A DNA stretch of 64,000 nt from Alphaproteobacteria bacterium (GTDB taxonomy: Bacteria; Pseudomonadota; Alphaproteobacteria; Bin95), in NCBI GenBank assembly GCA_020638555.1, contig JACKII010000001.1, forward strand, positions 1 to 64,000, written 5' to 3'. Each line of letters begins with the position of its first letter. Within the stretch, counting starts at the first letter, position 1. This document shows positions 46,299-55,904 of this stretch, piece by piece. A program made the position numbers and the translations under genes. A model generated the notes under the pieces. It worked only from the letters and a program-made list of their open reading frames with translations. It was not told the origin of the DNA and searched no databases.

Positions 46299-47860
46299 GC
46301 GCCATGAACACCCAGGGCCGGGCCACCCGCCCCATGGCCGCCAATGACGAGACCGAGACGGCGCCGGAAACCTTCACCGGCAACCGGGCGCTGCACCTGG
46401 AAGAAAAGCCGATCTTCGAGAAAGGTGCCGAGGGCCGAACCGGCGTCGACCTGCCGGAGCCGCCGGCCGTCGCCGACCGGCTCGGCGGTCTCGCCCGCAG
46501 CGCGCCCGTCGGCCTGCCGGGCCTCAGCGAGCCGCAGGTGGTGCGCCATTACACCCGGCTCAGCCAGAAGAACTACGCCATCGACGCCGGCCTGTTCCCG
46601 CTGGGCTCGTGCACCATGAAGCACAATCCGCGCCTGAACGAACGCCTGGCGCGTCTGCCGGGCTTTGCCGACCTGCACCCGATGCAGCCGGAAAGCACCA
46701 TCCAGGGCGCGCTGCAACTGATGCAGGAACTGTCGCACTGGATCCTGACGCTCACCGGCATGCCCGCGGTGGCGCTCTCGCCCGGCGCGGGCGCCCATGG
46801 CGAGCTGACCGGCATGGCCGCGATCCGCGCGGCGCTGGAGCATCGGGGCGAGGCCGACAAGCGGCGCAAGGTGCTGGTGCCCGACTCTGCGCACGGCACC
46901 AACCCGGCCACCGCCGCCTCGCTCGGCTTCCAGATCGAAAGCATCGAGGAGGACGACCGCGGCCGCGTCGACTTCAAGGCATTCGAACGGCATCTGGGCG
47001 ACGATGTCGCCGCGATCATGCTGACCAACCCGAACACCTGCGGCGTGTTCGAGTATGACATTCGCCGCATCGCCGACGCCCTGCACGAGGCCGGCGGCTA
47101 TTTCTACTGCGACGGCGCCAACTTCAACGCCATTGTCGGCCGCGTCAGGCCGGGCGATCTGGGCGTCGACGCCATGCACCTGAACCTGCACAAGACCTTC
47201 TCCACCCCGCATGGCGGCGGCGGGCCGGGCAGCGGGCCGGTGGTCTATTCCGAAGCCCTGGCGCCGTTCGCGCCGGTGCCGCGCCTGCACCGCAACGCCG
47301 ACGGCACGTTGAGCCTGATCGAACGCGCGGAGGGCGAGGCGGCCCAGGCCTTTGGCCGGGTCAAGGGCTTCCACGGCCAGATGGGCATGTTCGTGCGCGC
47401 CCTCACCTATATGCTGAGCCACGGCTCGGACGGCCTGCGCCAGGTGGCGGAGGATGCGGTGCTCAACGCCAACTATCTGAAGGCGCGCCTGAAGAGCGAG
47501 TTCTCGCTGCCCTATGGCGACACCGGGCCCTGCATGCACGAAGTGCTGTTCGACGATCATTTCCTGAAGGGCACCGGCGTCTCGACGCTGGATTTCGCCA
47601 AGGCGATGATCGACGAGGGCTTCCACCCGATGACCATGTATTTCCCCCTGGTCGTCCACGGCGCCATGCTGATCGAGCCGACCGAGACCGAGACCAAGAA
47701 CGCGCTGGACGAGTTCGCCGACGCGCTTTTGGGCCTGGCCCGGGCGGCAAAGGCGGGCGACACCGAGCGCTTCGCCCAGGCGCCGCGGTTTGCGCCGCGC
47801 AAGCGCCTGGACGAGACCCAGGCGGCCCGCAAGCCGGTGCTGCGCTGGCAGGCGGATTGA
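46295..47860 (+). CDS. gcvPB: Glycine dehydrogenase (decarboxylating) subunit 2
   Basis: 521 residues; PLP-carrying half of the split P protein. The PLP lysine is Lys300 in [19 protein letters not shown]. Other marks: [36 protein letters not shown] and [18 protein letters not shown]. The ATG overlaps the gcvPA stop. Full length, with a ~25-residue less conserved N-terminal extension. Confidence 0.96.
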   Translation: MSAMNTQGRATRPMAANDETETAPETFTGNRALHLEEKPIFEKGAEGRTGVDLPEPPAVADRLGGLARSAPVGLPGLSEPQVVRHYTRLSQKNYAIDAGLFPLGSCTMKHNPRLNERLARLPGFADLHPMQPESTIQGALQLMQELSHWILTLTGMPAVALSPGAGAHGELTGMAAIRAALEHRGEADKRRKVLVPDSAHGTNPATAASLGFQIESIEEDDRGRVDFKAFERHLGDDVAAIMLTNPNTCGVFEYDIRRIADALHEAGGYFYCDGANFNAIVGRVRPGDLGVDAMHLNLHKTFSTPHGGGGPGSGPVVYSEALAPFAPVPRLHRNADGTLSLIERAEGEAAQAFGRVKGFHGQMGMFVRALTYMLSHGSDGLRQVAEDAVLNANYLKARLKSEFSLPYGDTGPCMHEVLFDDHFLKGTGVSTLDFAKAMIDEGFHPMTMYFPLVVHGAMLIEPTETETKNALDEFADALLGLARAAKAGDTERFAQAPRFAPRKRLDETQAARKPVLRWQAD

Positions 47861-47869
47861 GCCGCACCC

Positions 47870-47985
47870 TACCCCGGACGGTGTGGAGCACCGATCCGGG
47901 GCCGGTGTCGTCTTCGAACACCGCCGGTTTGGGTGTTCGCCCGCCGCGATCGGCCCCGGATCGCGGCCCGGCTCGCGGCCTCGCA
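47870..47985. repeat. Dispersed GC-rich repeat, copy 1
   Basis: Sequence around TACCCCGGACGGTGTGGAGC ... GATCCGGGGCCGG ... CTTCGAACACCGCC recurs at 49508-49624 with the same order of blocks. It lies in the gap between gcvPB and the flavin oxidase gene and is not coding. Confidence 0.7.
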
Positions 47986-48047
47986 TTGGCCAGAGTACCG
48001 AAGCGGGCTTTTCCTCCGAACCGACCGCCACGGAGTCCGCCCCAACC

Positions 48048-49274
48048 ATGGTTTCGTCCGTCGATATTGCCGTCATCGGCGCCGGTGCCGCCGGCATTGC
48101 GGCGGCGCGCGCCCTTAGGGCCGCCGGCGCCTCTCACATAGTGCTGGAGGCGGCGGCCCGGCTCGGCGGGCGGGCGCTGACCGACCATTCGCTCGGTTAT
48201 GCGCTCGACCTCGGCTGCACCTGGCTGCACTCCGCCGACCGCAACCCGCTGGCCGACGGCCCACCGGCGCAATACGGCCAAGACGCGCCCCGCTCGCGCC
48301 TGTTCCGCGACGACCTGGGCCGCTGGGCCAGCCCGGCGGAGGAGACGGCGCACGACGCCTATATCGCCCGGTGCGAGGCCGCGGTGGAGGCCGTCGCCGC
48401 CCGCGGCGAGGACCCACCGGTGGCGGACGCGGTGCCGGACGATCCCGACTGGCGGCGGCATTTCGAATGGTGGTGCGGCGCCTATACCAGCGTCGGCAGC
48501 CGCGACCTGGGCGCGCTCGACTGGGCGCGCTATGTCGACACCGACCGCAACTGGACCGTGCCGCACGGCATGGGCGCCCATATCGTGCGGCGCGCCGCCG
48601 GCCTCGCCATCCGGCGCGAGACGCCGGTGCTGGCGCTGGACCGCAGCGGCCCGCGCCTGCGCCTGCTGACCCCCGCCGGCGTGCTGGAGGCCCGCGCCGT
48701 CATCCTCACCGCCGGGACCGAGGCGCTGAAGCGCATGCGTTTCACGCCGGCCCTGCCGCAGGCGACCGCCGCCGCCATCCACCGCCTGCCGCTCGGGCGG
48801 GCGAACAAGGTGCTGGTGCGCTTCGACCGGCTCGACCCCGACTGGCCGTCGGCGCGCAGCGGCGTGCTGTCGGTGCGGGTCGGACGCTTCGGTCGGCCGG
48901 TGGCGGAATCCTTCCTGGAAGCGGGTGCGGTGCGGGCGCTGGAGGCGGAGGGCGAACGGGCCGAGATCGCCTTCGTGCTGGAGCAGTACGCGACCATGTT
49001 CGGCAGCGGTGTGCGCCGCCGGGTGCGGGCGGCGCGAGCCTCGACCTGGGGGACGACGCCCTGGATCTGGGGCGCCTACTCGGCCATGGCGCCGGGTGGC
49101 GGCGATCCGCGCGCCGACCTGGCGCGTCCGGTGGAGGACCGGCTGTTCTTCGCCGGCGAGGCCACCCACCCCACCTTCTTCACCGCCGCCCACGGCGCCT
49201 GGGCGAGCGGCGAGCGCGCCGCGGCGGAGGCGCTGGCCGCCATGCGCGACGCGGATCGCCGCGGCCGAGGGTGA
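48048..49274 (+). CDS. FAD-dependent amine oxidase family protein
   Basis: 408 residues. The N-terminal FAD site is DIAVIGAGAAGIAAARALRA, and the RxGGR-type motif is AARLGGRALTDHSLGYALDL. The C-terminal FAD motif is RLFFAGEATHPTFFTAAHGA. This is the flavin monoamine-oxidase fold; substrates range from amines to polyamines. No signal peptide, so probably cytoplasmic. The start is the ATG before VSSVDIAVIG. Confidence 0.88.
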   Translation: MVSSVDIAVIGAGAAGIAAARALRAAGASHIVLEAAARLGGRALTDHSLGYALDLGCTWLHSADRNPLADGPPAQYGQDAPRSRLFRDDLGRWASPAEETAHDAYIARCEAAVEAVAARGEDPPVADAVPDDPDWRRHFEWWCGAYTSVGSRDLGALDWARYVDTDRNWTVPHGMGAHIVRRAAGLAIRRETPVLALDRSGPRLRLLTPAGVLEARAVILTAGTEALKRMRFTPALPQATAAAIHRLPLGRANKVLVRFDRLDPDWPSARSGVLSVRVGRFGRPVAESFLEAGAVRALEAEGERAEIAFVLEQYATMFGSGVRRRVRAARASTWGTTPWIWGAYSAMAPGGGDPRADLARPVEDRLFFAGEATHPTFFTAAHGAWASGERAAAEALAAMRDADRRGRG

Positions 49275-49643
49275 GTGACGCGCGATCCCCGCTCCCGCTT
49301 CCCGGCCCTCCCCTTCCCCGGCCCTCCGCTTCCCGTCCACCCGCTTCCCCGGCCTTGAGCCGGGATCCATGCCTGAGCGCTTCCGACAACGTTGGGGCCG
49401 TGTGGGGGAGGCGCAGGCATGGGTCCCGCGTCAAGCGCTGGACGGGGGTCATGAAATCAGAACGGCGCCAAATCAGAGGGAGAGACTGTCGATATCGACA
49501 TGGGCTGTTCCCCGGACGCTGCGGAGCGGCGATCCGGGGCCGGCGTCTGCCTTCGAACACAGCCACCGGTAGTGTTCGCACGCCGCGAGCGGCCCCGGGT
49601 CTCGGCGCTGCCTCGCCCGGGGAACACAGCCGTCTGACGTGAG
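49275..49643. repeat. Intergenic block of palindromic repeats
   Basis: No gene in ~370 bp. It contains an imperfect inverted repeat (49353-49436) with arms CCTTGAGCCGGGATCCATGC and GCATGGGTCCCGCGTCAAG. A second copy of the repeat described at 47870 lies at 49508-49624. Composition is GC-rich with CCCGC runs. Confidence 0.65.
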
Positions 49644-50012
49644 TCACGCCGCCGGGCCGGTCTCCGCACCCAGCAGGATCGGGCGGCCGTGCGGGGTCGC
49701 CTTGGCGGCGCGATCCCAGGCGTCCTTGCGCGCGGCCAGTTCCGCGGCGGACGTGGCGCCCTTTTCCGCCACCAGCCGCTCCAGCGCGGCGAGCCAGTGG
49801 TGGTAGTAGGTGTCGCCGGTGTCCGGGTCGCCCGCGGCCTGGGCGCGCCTGATCTCGTCCGCCAGCGCCGCGGCCCATTCCGGCCAGGTGAACAGGCCGC
49901 GGGCGTGCAACTGCACCGCCATGGCGAAGGCCTGCGCCTGCCAGGGCTCGGCGAACACCGGCGCGCCGTCGTCATCCAGCGGTTGGCCGGGCAGGCGGTC
50001 AGGCGGGCTCAA
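49644..50012 (-). CDS. Nitrile hydratase accessory protein
   Basis: 122 residues with a TTG start overlapping the nthB stop by 14 nt. It resembles the beta-subunit N-terminus (EPWQAQAFAMAVQLHARGLF; TWPEWAAALADEIRRAQAAG; TYYHHWLAALERLVAEKGAT), as known for nitrile hydratase activator/metal-transfer proteins. It likely helps insert cobalt into the alpha subunit. No ATG is available at this end of the frame. Confidence 0.85.
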   Translation of the reverse strand: MSPPDRLPGQPLDDDGAPVFAEPWQAQAFAMAVQLHARGLFTWPEWAAALADEIRRAQAAGDPDTGDTYYHHWLAALERLVAEKGATSAAELAARKDAWDRAAKATPHGRPILLGAETGPAA

Positions 50013-50658
50013 GATAGGACTCCCAGAGGTCGATATGGGCGCACGTGCCGGGCTCCGCGTCCGGCCCCCACAATTCCGCCCCCTCGAACCGCACGGTGTA
50101 GAGCGGCTGCGGCGCCTCGCCGGCAAAGAGCGCGTTCGTGTCCGGGAACACGTGCGCGCCGTGGGTCAGATGCACGGTGCCGGTCTTGCCGCGGGCATAG
50201 CGGGGCAGGCGGGTGTGGGTCGCCGGGTTGAGATTGCGGGCACGCACACGGTCGCCGACGCGGAAGCGGGGCTCGGCCGCGGCCTGCCGGGAACTCGGCC
50301 CGCCCTTGGCCAGCGCGGTCGCGACGTCCGCGGCCTTCAGCACGCGGGCCTCCGGCTTCGGCTCCAGCGCCGCCTCGCCGCTGGCGATTTCGGCCGGCGA
50401 GGCCATGCCGCGCTCGACCAGCAACTGCTCCAGCCCGAACAGCCAGTGCTCGTAATAGCCGGTGGAGAGATAGGCCGCCGGTGCCATCTGCTCGCGCGCA
50501 AACCGGCTCGCGTCGATATTCCACTGCCCGGTGAAGCCGGCGGCGAGCGTCAACGCGAAGCAGCGCCGCTCCCAGGGGGCGTGGAACAGGGGCTCGTGCG
50601 GGTCGGCACCGATCGGGCCGAAGCCGTGCATGCCGCCCAGATCGTGAGCGCCGTTCAT
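49999..50658 (-). CDS. nthB: Nitrile hydratase subunit beta
   Basis: 219 residues. It starts MNGAHDLGGMHGFGPIGADP, the usual beta-subunit signature, followed by the helical part with YYEHWLFGLEQLLVERGM and a C-terminal barrel with FRVGDRVRARNLNPATHTRL, YARGKTGTVHLTHGAHVFPD and LYTVRFEGAELWG. With the alpha subunit it hydrates nitriles to amides. 4 bp downstream of nthA. Confidence 0.95.
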   Translation of the reverse strand: MNGAHDLGGMHGFGPIGADPHEPLFHAPWERRCFALTLAAGFTGQWNIDASRFAREQMAPAAYLSTGYYEHWLFGLEQLLVERGMASPAEIASGEAALEPKPEARVLKAADVATALAKGGPSSRQAAAEPRFRVGDRVRARNLNPATHTRLPRYARGKTGTVHLTHGAHVFPDTNALFAGEAPQPLYTVRFEGAELWGPDAEPGTCAHIDLWESYLEPA

Positions 50659-50662
50659 CGCC

Positions 50663-51304
50663 TCAGCCCTCTGCCGCGGGGCGCCGAGGCAGGCCGACCC
50701 CGATCATGGAGTCGCGCGTGACCCAGTCGACCAGTTCCGCCTCGCCCAGGCCGCGGGCCGCCGCCGGCTGCTGCGGCAGCACCAGATAGCGGATTTCCGC
50801 GGTGGAATCCCAGACCCGCACCTCGGTCGCCGCCGACAGCGACACGCCGAATTCGGCCAGCACCGCCCGCGGCTGCATCACGGCGCGGGCGCGATAGGGG
50901 GCGGCCTTGTACCAGGTCGGCGGCAGGCCCAGCACCGGCCAGGGATAGCAGGAGCAGAGGGTGCAAACGACCATGTTGTGCACCGTATCGGTGTTCTCCA
51001 CCGCCACCATGTGCTCGCCCTGGCGGCCGGTGAAGCCGAGTGAGGCGATGGCCGCGGTGGCGTCCTGCAACAGCCAGCGTTTGTAGGCCGGGTCGGTCCA
51101 GGCCTTGGCCACCACCTGGGCGCCGTTCTTCGGGCCGACCTTGGTCTCGTAGGTGTCGATCAGGGCGTCCAGGGCCGCCGGATCGACATAGCCTTTCTCC
51201 ACCATCAGCGATTCCAGCGCCCGGACCCGCAAGTCCAGGTCGGAAAGCTCGGAATGCTCGTGCGAGTGGTGGTGCGTGTGGGCGTGGTCGTGTTCGTGCG
51301 ACAT
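50663..51304 (-). CDS. nthA: Nitrile hydratase subunit alpha, cobalt type
   Basis: 213 residues. The metal claw is VCTLCSC (Cys114, Cys117, Cys119); Thr in the second place marks the cobalt form rather than the iron form (VCSLCSC). An unusual His-rich N-terminus ([19 protein letters not shown]) precedes the family core. Start is the ATG before SHEHDH. The cluster runs nthA-nthB-accessory; no amidase gene is in the window. Confidence 0.95.
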   Translation of the reverse strand: MSHEHDHAHTHHHSHEHSELSDLDLRVRALESLMVEKGYVDPAALDALIDTYETKVGPKNGAQVVAKAWTDPAYKRWLLQDATAAIASLGFTGRQGEHMVAVENTDTVHNMVVCTLCSCYPWPVLGLPPTWYKAAPYRARAVMQPRAVLAEFGVSLSAATEVRVWDSTAEIRYLVLPQQPAAARGLGEAELVDWVTRDSMIGVGLPRRPAAEG

Positions 51305-51380
51305 GGCCGGGCCTCTTTCGGGCAGGGAGCGACGGGTCGGCCCTGCCAATCTGGCAGAGCCGGACCCTTGCGAAAAGCCT

Positions 51381-52631
51381 TTAGCGGCGGCGTTGCTCCA
51401 CCACCACGCCGGCGGCGATCAGGGCAGCGACCTCGTCCGGTGAGAGACCGGCTTCCGCCAGGATATCGCGCCCGTCCTGGCCGAACTGCGGCGGCGCCCG
51501 GCGCACATTGCCCGGGGTGCGCGACAGCTTCGCCTGGATGCCGAGGGCGTTGTAGCCCTGGCCGTCGGAAACGCGCATCCGGCGGTGCAGCGTGTGCTCG
51601 CTGGTCATGGCCGTCGGCACGTCGTTGACCGGGCCGGCCGGGACGCCGGCGTCCAGCAGCGCGCGGGCGAGGTCGTCGCAATGCCAGGTGGCGAACGCGC
51701 CCTCCAGCGCCGGCTTCAGCGCCTCGCGGTTGACCGAGCGCTGCGGCGCGGTCGCAAAGCGCGGATCGTCTGCCAGTTCCGGCTGGCCGATCACGCCGCA
51801 GAGGCGGCGGAACTGGCCGTCATTGCCGACGGCGGTGAACAGGTCCTTGTCCGCCGTCTTGAACGAGTCGTAGGGGTAGATGTTCGGGTGGGCGTTGCCG
51901 GTGGTCTTGGGCGCGGCGCCGTTCATCAGGAAGTTGTTCGCCTGCGGGTGCAGCAGCGCGACGGCGCAGTCGTAGAGCGTCATGTCCAGATACTGGCCGC
52001 GGCCCGAGTTGTTGCGCTCATACAAGGCCATGAGAATGGCGATGGCGGCGTTCAGGCCGGTGCCCATGTCGACGATGGGGGTGCCGAGGCGGGTCGGGCC
52101 GCTGGTGGGCGTACCGTTGATGCTGGACATGCCGCTGACCGCCTGCACCACCGCGTCATAGCCGGGATCGCCGCCCATCGGGCCGGTGGCGCCATAGCCG
52201 GTGACGCGGCAATGCACCAGGCCGGGAAAGCGCTGGGAGAGCACGTCCTGGTAGCCCAGGCCCCATTTCTCCATCTGGCCCGGCTTGAAATTCTCGATCA
52301 GCACGTCCGCGCCCTCCAGCAGGCGCAGCAGCAGCGCCTTGCCCTCCGGCTTGCCGAGGTCGAGGCCGAGTGAGCGCTTGTTGCGGTTCACGCCCATGTA
52401 ATAGGCCGCCATGTTGCCGGCCGGATCGTCGTTCAGGAAGGGCGGGCCCCAGTCACGGGTCTCGTCGCCCTGGGGCGGCTCGATCTTGATGATGTCGGCG
52501 CCGTGGTCGCCCAGGATCATGGTGCAATAGGGACCGCCCAGCACGCGGGTCAGGTCGATCACCTTCAGGCCCTTGAGCGCGCCGGTGACCGGGGCGTCGG
52601 GGCCGTCGAAATTCAGGATCTGGTCGGACAT
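51381..52631 (-). CDS. CaiB/BaiF-family CoA transferase
   Basis: 416 residues, class III CoA transferase. The N-terminal motif is [20 protein letters not shown]; the CoA/catalytic region is [20 protein letters not shown], where Asp would form the acyl-anhydride. It resembles formyl-CoA and related transferases, but donor and acceptor acids are not fixed. It precedes the nitrile hydratase genes on the same strand; an operon link is possible (about 75 bp apart). Confidence 0.92.
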   Translation of the reverse strand: MSDQILNFDGPDAPVTGALKGLKVIDLTRVLGGPYCTMILGDHGADIIKIEPPQGDETRDWGPPFLNDDPAGNMAAYYMGVNRNKRSLGLDLGKPEGKALLLRLLEGADVLIENFKPGQMEKWGLGYQDVLSQRFPGLVHCRVTGYGATGPMGGDPGYDAVVQAVSGMSSINGTPTSGPTRLGTPIVDMGTGLNAAIAILMALYERNNSGRGQYLDMTLYDCAVALLHPQANNFLMNGAAPKTTGNAHPNIYPYDSFKTADKDLFTAVGNDGQFRRLCGVIGQPELADDPRFATAPQRSVNREALKPALEGAFATWHCDDLARALLDAGVPAGPVNDVPTAMTSEHTLHRRMRVSDGQGYNALGIQAKLSRTPGNVRRAPPQFGQDGRDILAEAGLSPDEVAALIAAGVVVEQRRR

Positions 52632-52778
52632 TCACTGTTCCTCGGCAGGGGCTTCGCGCCCCCTTATTGCCCGGCGGGCGGCTTGCGGACAAGATCGTAG
52701 GCGCCGCGCCGGCGTCGCGGTACGATGGCCGCCGAACCGCCCGCCCGCTCGCCATACCGACAGCCCCGGGGTCCGCAC

Positions 52779-53825
52779 ATGCCGCAAATGCCCGCTTTTG
52801 GCCTGAACCGTTTCGACTATTCGTCTCCGCAAGCCTTCGCCGCGGACGCGCGCCGGGCCGAGGACCTGGGCTGGGACTATGCCTTCATCCCGTCCTCGCC
52901 GCTGTTGTTGCAGGACCCTTACGTCAATCTGGCCTTCGCCGCGACCCAGACGACGCGGATCGGCCTGGGGCCGCTGATCGAGACCCCGGCGATGCGCGAT
53001 CCGGCGGTCCTGGCCTCCTCCATCGCCACGGTCGAGCGCCTGGCACCGGGCCGCGCCCTGCTGGCGATGGGCGTCGGCGATACCGCCGTGCGGCTCATGG
53101 GCAAGCGCCCGTCCAGGGTGGCGGAGCTGGAACAGGCGACGCGCACGGCGCAGGCGCTCCTCGCCGGCGAGAAGCTGGAGGTCGGCGCGGCCCGCCCGGC
53201 GGCGCTGCGCCATGCCCGCCCGGTGCCGGTGTGGATCGCGGCCGGCGGCCCCCGCACGCTGCGCATGGCCGGGCGGGTGGCCGACGGCGTCTTCATCCGG
53301 GTTGGCCGCCATCCGGCCAACATCCATGCGGCCATCGCAGCGGTTCACGCCGGCGCCGCCGAAGCCGGGCGCGACCCGGCCGCCATCAAGATCGGCCTGA
53401 TCCTGCACACCATTCTCAGCGACGATGCAGAGCGCGCTGGCCTGATCGCCCGCTCCATGGCCGCCGGCTACTACGAGTACTCGCCGATGCTGTTCGATCC
53501 GCCCGGCTTCGCCTGGGACGGTCCGGATATCGAGGAACTGAAACAACAGGTCTGGCCGGACTTCCATCACGCCGCCGACCTGGAGGCGTCCGGCCGCGTC
53601 GTCTCGTTCCTGTCCGACGCGATCGCCGACGCCTTCGCCCTCTATGGCTCGCCGCAAACGATCGCCGAGCAACTGGCGCAGGTGCTGCGCCTCGGCCATC
53701 GCATCGACATGGTCATCCCGCATCCGATGCCGACCCCGCCGCCGGGCGGCCCCCGGCCCGACTTCATCGAGCGCATGGCGACCGAACTGTTCCCCATCCT
53801 CAAAACCCTGCTCGCCGGCCAATGA
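52779..53825 (+). CDS. LLM-class flavin-dependent oxidoreductase
   Basis: 348 residues, luciferase-like TIM barrel. Visible: AEDLGWDYAFIPSSPLLLQD, LGPLIETPAMRDPAVLASSI, APGRALLAMGVGDTAVRLMG and PVPVWIAAGGPRTLRMAGRV. These fit the F420- or FMN-dependent methylene-tetrahydromethanopterin-reductase-like branch. Its stop overlaps the ubiX start (ATGA), so the two are coupled. Confidence 0.88.
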   Translation: MPQMPAFGLNRFDYSSPQAFAADARRAEDLGWDYAFIPSSPLLLQDPYVNLAFAATQTTRIGLGPLIETPAMRDPAVLASSIATVERLAPGRALLAMGVGDTAVRLMGKRPSRVAELEQATRTAQALLAGEKLEVGAARPAALRHARPVPVWIAAGGPRTLRMAGRVADGVFIRVGRHPANIHAAIAAVHAGAAEAGRDPAAIKIGLILHTILSDDAERAGLIARSMAAGYYEYSPMLFDPPGFAWDGPDIEELKQQVWPDFHHAADLEASGRVVSFLSDAIADAFALYGSPQTIAEQLAQVLRLGHRIDMVIPHPMPTPPPGGPRPDFIERMATELFPILKTLLAGQ

Positions 53826-54397
53826 CCGCCCGCCTCGTTATCGGCATTTCCGGCGCGTCCGGTGCGATCTACGGCGTGCGGCTGCTGCAATTGCTGCAAC
53901 CGACGCCGGTCGAGACGCATCTGGTCATGACCCGCTCGGCCCGGATCACGCTCGCGCACGAGACGGATTTCAAGCCGGCGGACGTCCAGGCGCTGGCCGA
54001 TGTCAGCTATGGCCCGGACGACATCGCCGCCGCCATTGCCAGCGGCTCGTTCCGCACCGCGGGCATGGTGGTGGCGCCCTGCTCCATGCGCTCGCTGGCG
54101 GAAATCGCCTATGGCATGACCACCCACCTCTTGACCCGCGCGGCCGATGTCTGCCTGAAGGAGCGCCGCCGGCTGGTGCTGTTGCCGCGCGAGACGCCGC
54201 TGCATCTCGGCCATCTGCGCGCCATGACCGCGGCGACCGAGGCGGGTGCGGTGATCGCGCCGCCGCTGCCGGCCTTCTATGCCAGGCCGGAAAGCGTTGC
54301 CGATCTGGTCGATTACACCTGCATCCGCACGCTCGACCTGTTCGAGGGTCTGGGCGAAATCGCCCTGCCGGCCGCGAACCGCTGGAAGGGCGGTTAG
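53822..54397 (+). CDS. ubiX: Flavin prenyltransferase UbiX
   Basis: 191 residues. It makes prenylated FMN for UbiD-type decarboxylases. Visible: LVIGISGASGAIYGVRLLQL, APCSMRSLAEIAYGMTTHLL, RAADVCLKERRRLVLLPRET and PPLPAFYARPESVADLVDYT. Full length. It is coupled to an LLM oxidoreductase, an odd partner; no ubiD is nearby. Confidence 0.94.
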   Translation: MTARLVIGISGASGAIYGVRLLQLLQPTPVETHLVMTRSARITLAHETDFKPADVQALADVSYGPDDIAAAIASGSFRTAGMVVAPCSMRSLAEIAYGMTTHLLTRAADVCLKERRRLVLLPRETPLHLGHLRAMTAATEAGAVIAPPLPAFYARPESVADLVDYTCIRTLDLFEGLGEIALPAANRWKGG

Positions 54398-54418
54398 GGA
54401 GTCGCTACGAATGCGGGC

Positions 54419-54850
54419 ATGAGCCAGCCCACCTTGCACATGATCAAACTCTCCGTCGGCAGCGAGTCCGTCGAGAGCCTCGCCCGCTGGCAGGACGGGC
54501 GGCGGCAGGAGACCGGCAGCGACCACAACCGCCACCTGACCCGCAATTTTCCCCGCCGCGGTCAGGAAATCCTGGACGGCGGCGGCTCAATGTACTGGGT
54601 GATCAAGGGCGTGATCCTGGCGCGCCAGCCGATCCATGCCTTCGAGGCGCGCGAGAACGCGGAGGGCGAGCGGCGCTGCGCCATCGTGCTGGAGCCGGAA
54701 CTGATCCCGACCGTGCCGCGCGCGCAGCGGCCGTTTCAGGGCTGGCGCTATCTCCAGCCGGCGGACGCGCCGCCGGACCTCGCCGACAGCGAAACGGACG
54801 CCCTGCCGCCGCATCTGGCCGAAGAATTGCGCGCGCTGGGGTTGTTGTAG
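54419..54850 (+). CDS. DUF1489 family protein
   Basis: 143 residues of a conserved alphaproteobacterial family of unknown function. Marks: LHMIKLSVGSESVESLARWQ, HLTRNFPRRGQEILDGGGSM, YWVIKGVILARQPI and RPFQGWRYL. Soluble. It follows ubiX by 21 bp. Confidence 0.88.
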   Translation: MSQPTLHMIKLSVGSESVESLARWQDGRRQETGSDHNRHLTRNFPRRGQEILDGGGSMYWVIKGVILARQPIHAFEARENAEGERRCAIVLEPELIPTVPRAQRPFQGWRYLQPADAPPDLADSETDALPPHLAEELRALGLL

Positions 54851-54875
54851 CGGACGGAAGTCACCCTCTTCAGCC

Positions 54876-54963
54876 GTCATTGCGAGCGCAAGCGAAGCAA
54901 TCCAGGGGCCTGGTAGTGGGGGGGCTGGATTGCGTCGTTGCCCTGCGGGCGCCTCGCAATGAC
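54876..54963. repeat. Intergenic palindromic repeat (GTCATTGCGAG type)
   Basis: Arms GTCATTGCGAG (54876-54886) and CTCGCAATGAC (54953-54963); inner arms AGCAATCCAG and CTGGATTGC. This is a widely seen class of bacterial dispersed palindrome. It lies between the convergent DUF1489 and enoyl-CoA hydratase genes. Confidence 0.85.
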
Positions 54964-55008
54964 GACCGAGGAGGCGTGGGACCTCGAACAGACTCGGCCC
55001 GCGCGGCT

Positions 55009-55824
55009 TTACCCTTGGTCCGGCGCCCAGGAGGGCCGGCGCTTGGCGAGAAAGGCCTTGATGCCCTCTTCCGCTTCCGGCTCGCGCAGCAGCCGGACCA
55101 GGTCCTCGGCCGCGTGTTGCAGCGTCTCGTCGCGGCTGCGGGTGGGGGCGAGGCGGATCAGGCTTTTGGCGGTGGCGAGCGCGTGCGGCGCGCTCAGCAG
55201 CGCGTCGGCGACGGCTCGTTCCAGCCGCGCCTCCAGGTCGGCGGTGTCGTCCGCCAGTTCGTGGGCAATGCCGAGGCGGAACGCCTCCTCGCCGCGGGCG
55301 ATGCTGCCGGTCGCGACCATGGCGCGGGCCGGGCCGGGGCCGATGCGGGTGATGACGAAGGGCAGGATCTGGCTCGGGATGAAGCCCCATTTCGCCTCGG
55401 GCATGCCGAATTTGGCATCCGTCCGGGCGACCACATGGTCGGCGCAGCAGGCCATGCCGAGGCCGCCACCCACCGCCGCGCCCTCGACCGCCGCCACCAC
55501 CGCCTGGGGCAGCGCGTCCAGCAGGCTGAGGGCGTGGCCCATCTCGCGATAGGCCGGCACCAGCGGGTCGGTGCCATCGGGATTTTTCGGCGCCAGGCCA
55601 TGCATGGCGTCCAGGTCGCCGCCGGCGGAGAAATTGCCGCCCTTGCCGCGCAGCACCACCACCCGCACCGCCGCATTCGCGGCGGTCCAGCGCAGCAGCC
55701 GCGTCAACTCCACCATCATCTGATGCGTGAGGGCGTTGCGACGGTCCGGGCGGTTGAAGTGAATGTCGAGGCGCGGGCCGGTCAGGACGGGCGCCAGGGT
55801 TTCGAAGGCGTTCAGGTCAGTCAC
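55009..55824 (-). CDS. Enoyl-CoA hydratase/isomerase family protein
   Basis: 271 residues, crotonase fold. The oxyanion hole regions are FSAGGDLDAMHGL and AAVEGAAVGGGLGMACCADH; NRPDRRNALTHQMMVELTRL is the N-terminal motif. One of the usual catalytic glutamates (second position) appears changed, so isomerase or other crotonase chemistry is possible. Start at the ATG before TDLNAFETLA. Confidence 0.9.
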   Translation of the reverse strand: MTDLNAFETLAPVLTGPRLDIHFNRPDRRNALTHQMMVELTRLLRWTAANAAVRVVVLRGKGGNFSAGGDLDAMHGLAPKNPDGTDPLVPAYREMGHALSLLDALPQAVVAAVEGAAVGGGLGMACCADHVVARTDAKFGMPEAKWGFIPSQILPFVITRIGPGPARAMVATGSIARGEEAFRLGIAHELADDTADLEARLERAVADALLSAPHALATAKSLIRLAPTRSRDETLQHAAEDLVRLLREPEAEEGIKAFLAKRRPSWAPDQG

Positions 55825-55904
55825 GGGCTTTGGCAGACGAAGAGACGGGCGGGACGATCATGGCGCATCCTAGCCGAACCGCCCGCCAAAGCCAGCGCCG
55901 CGCC

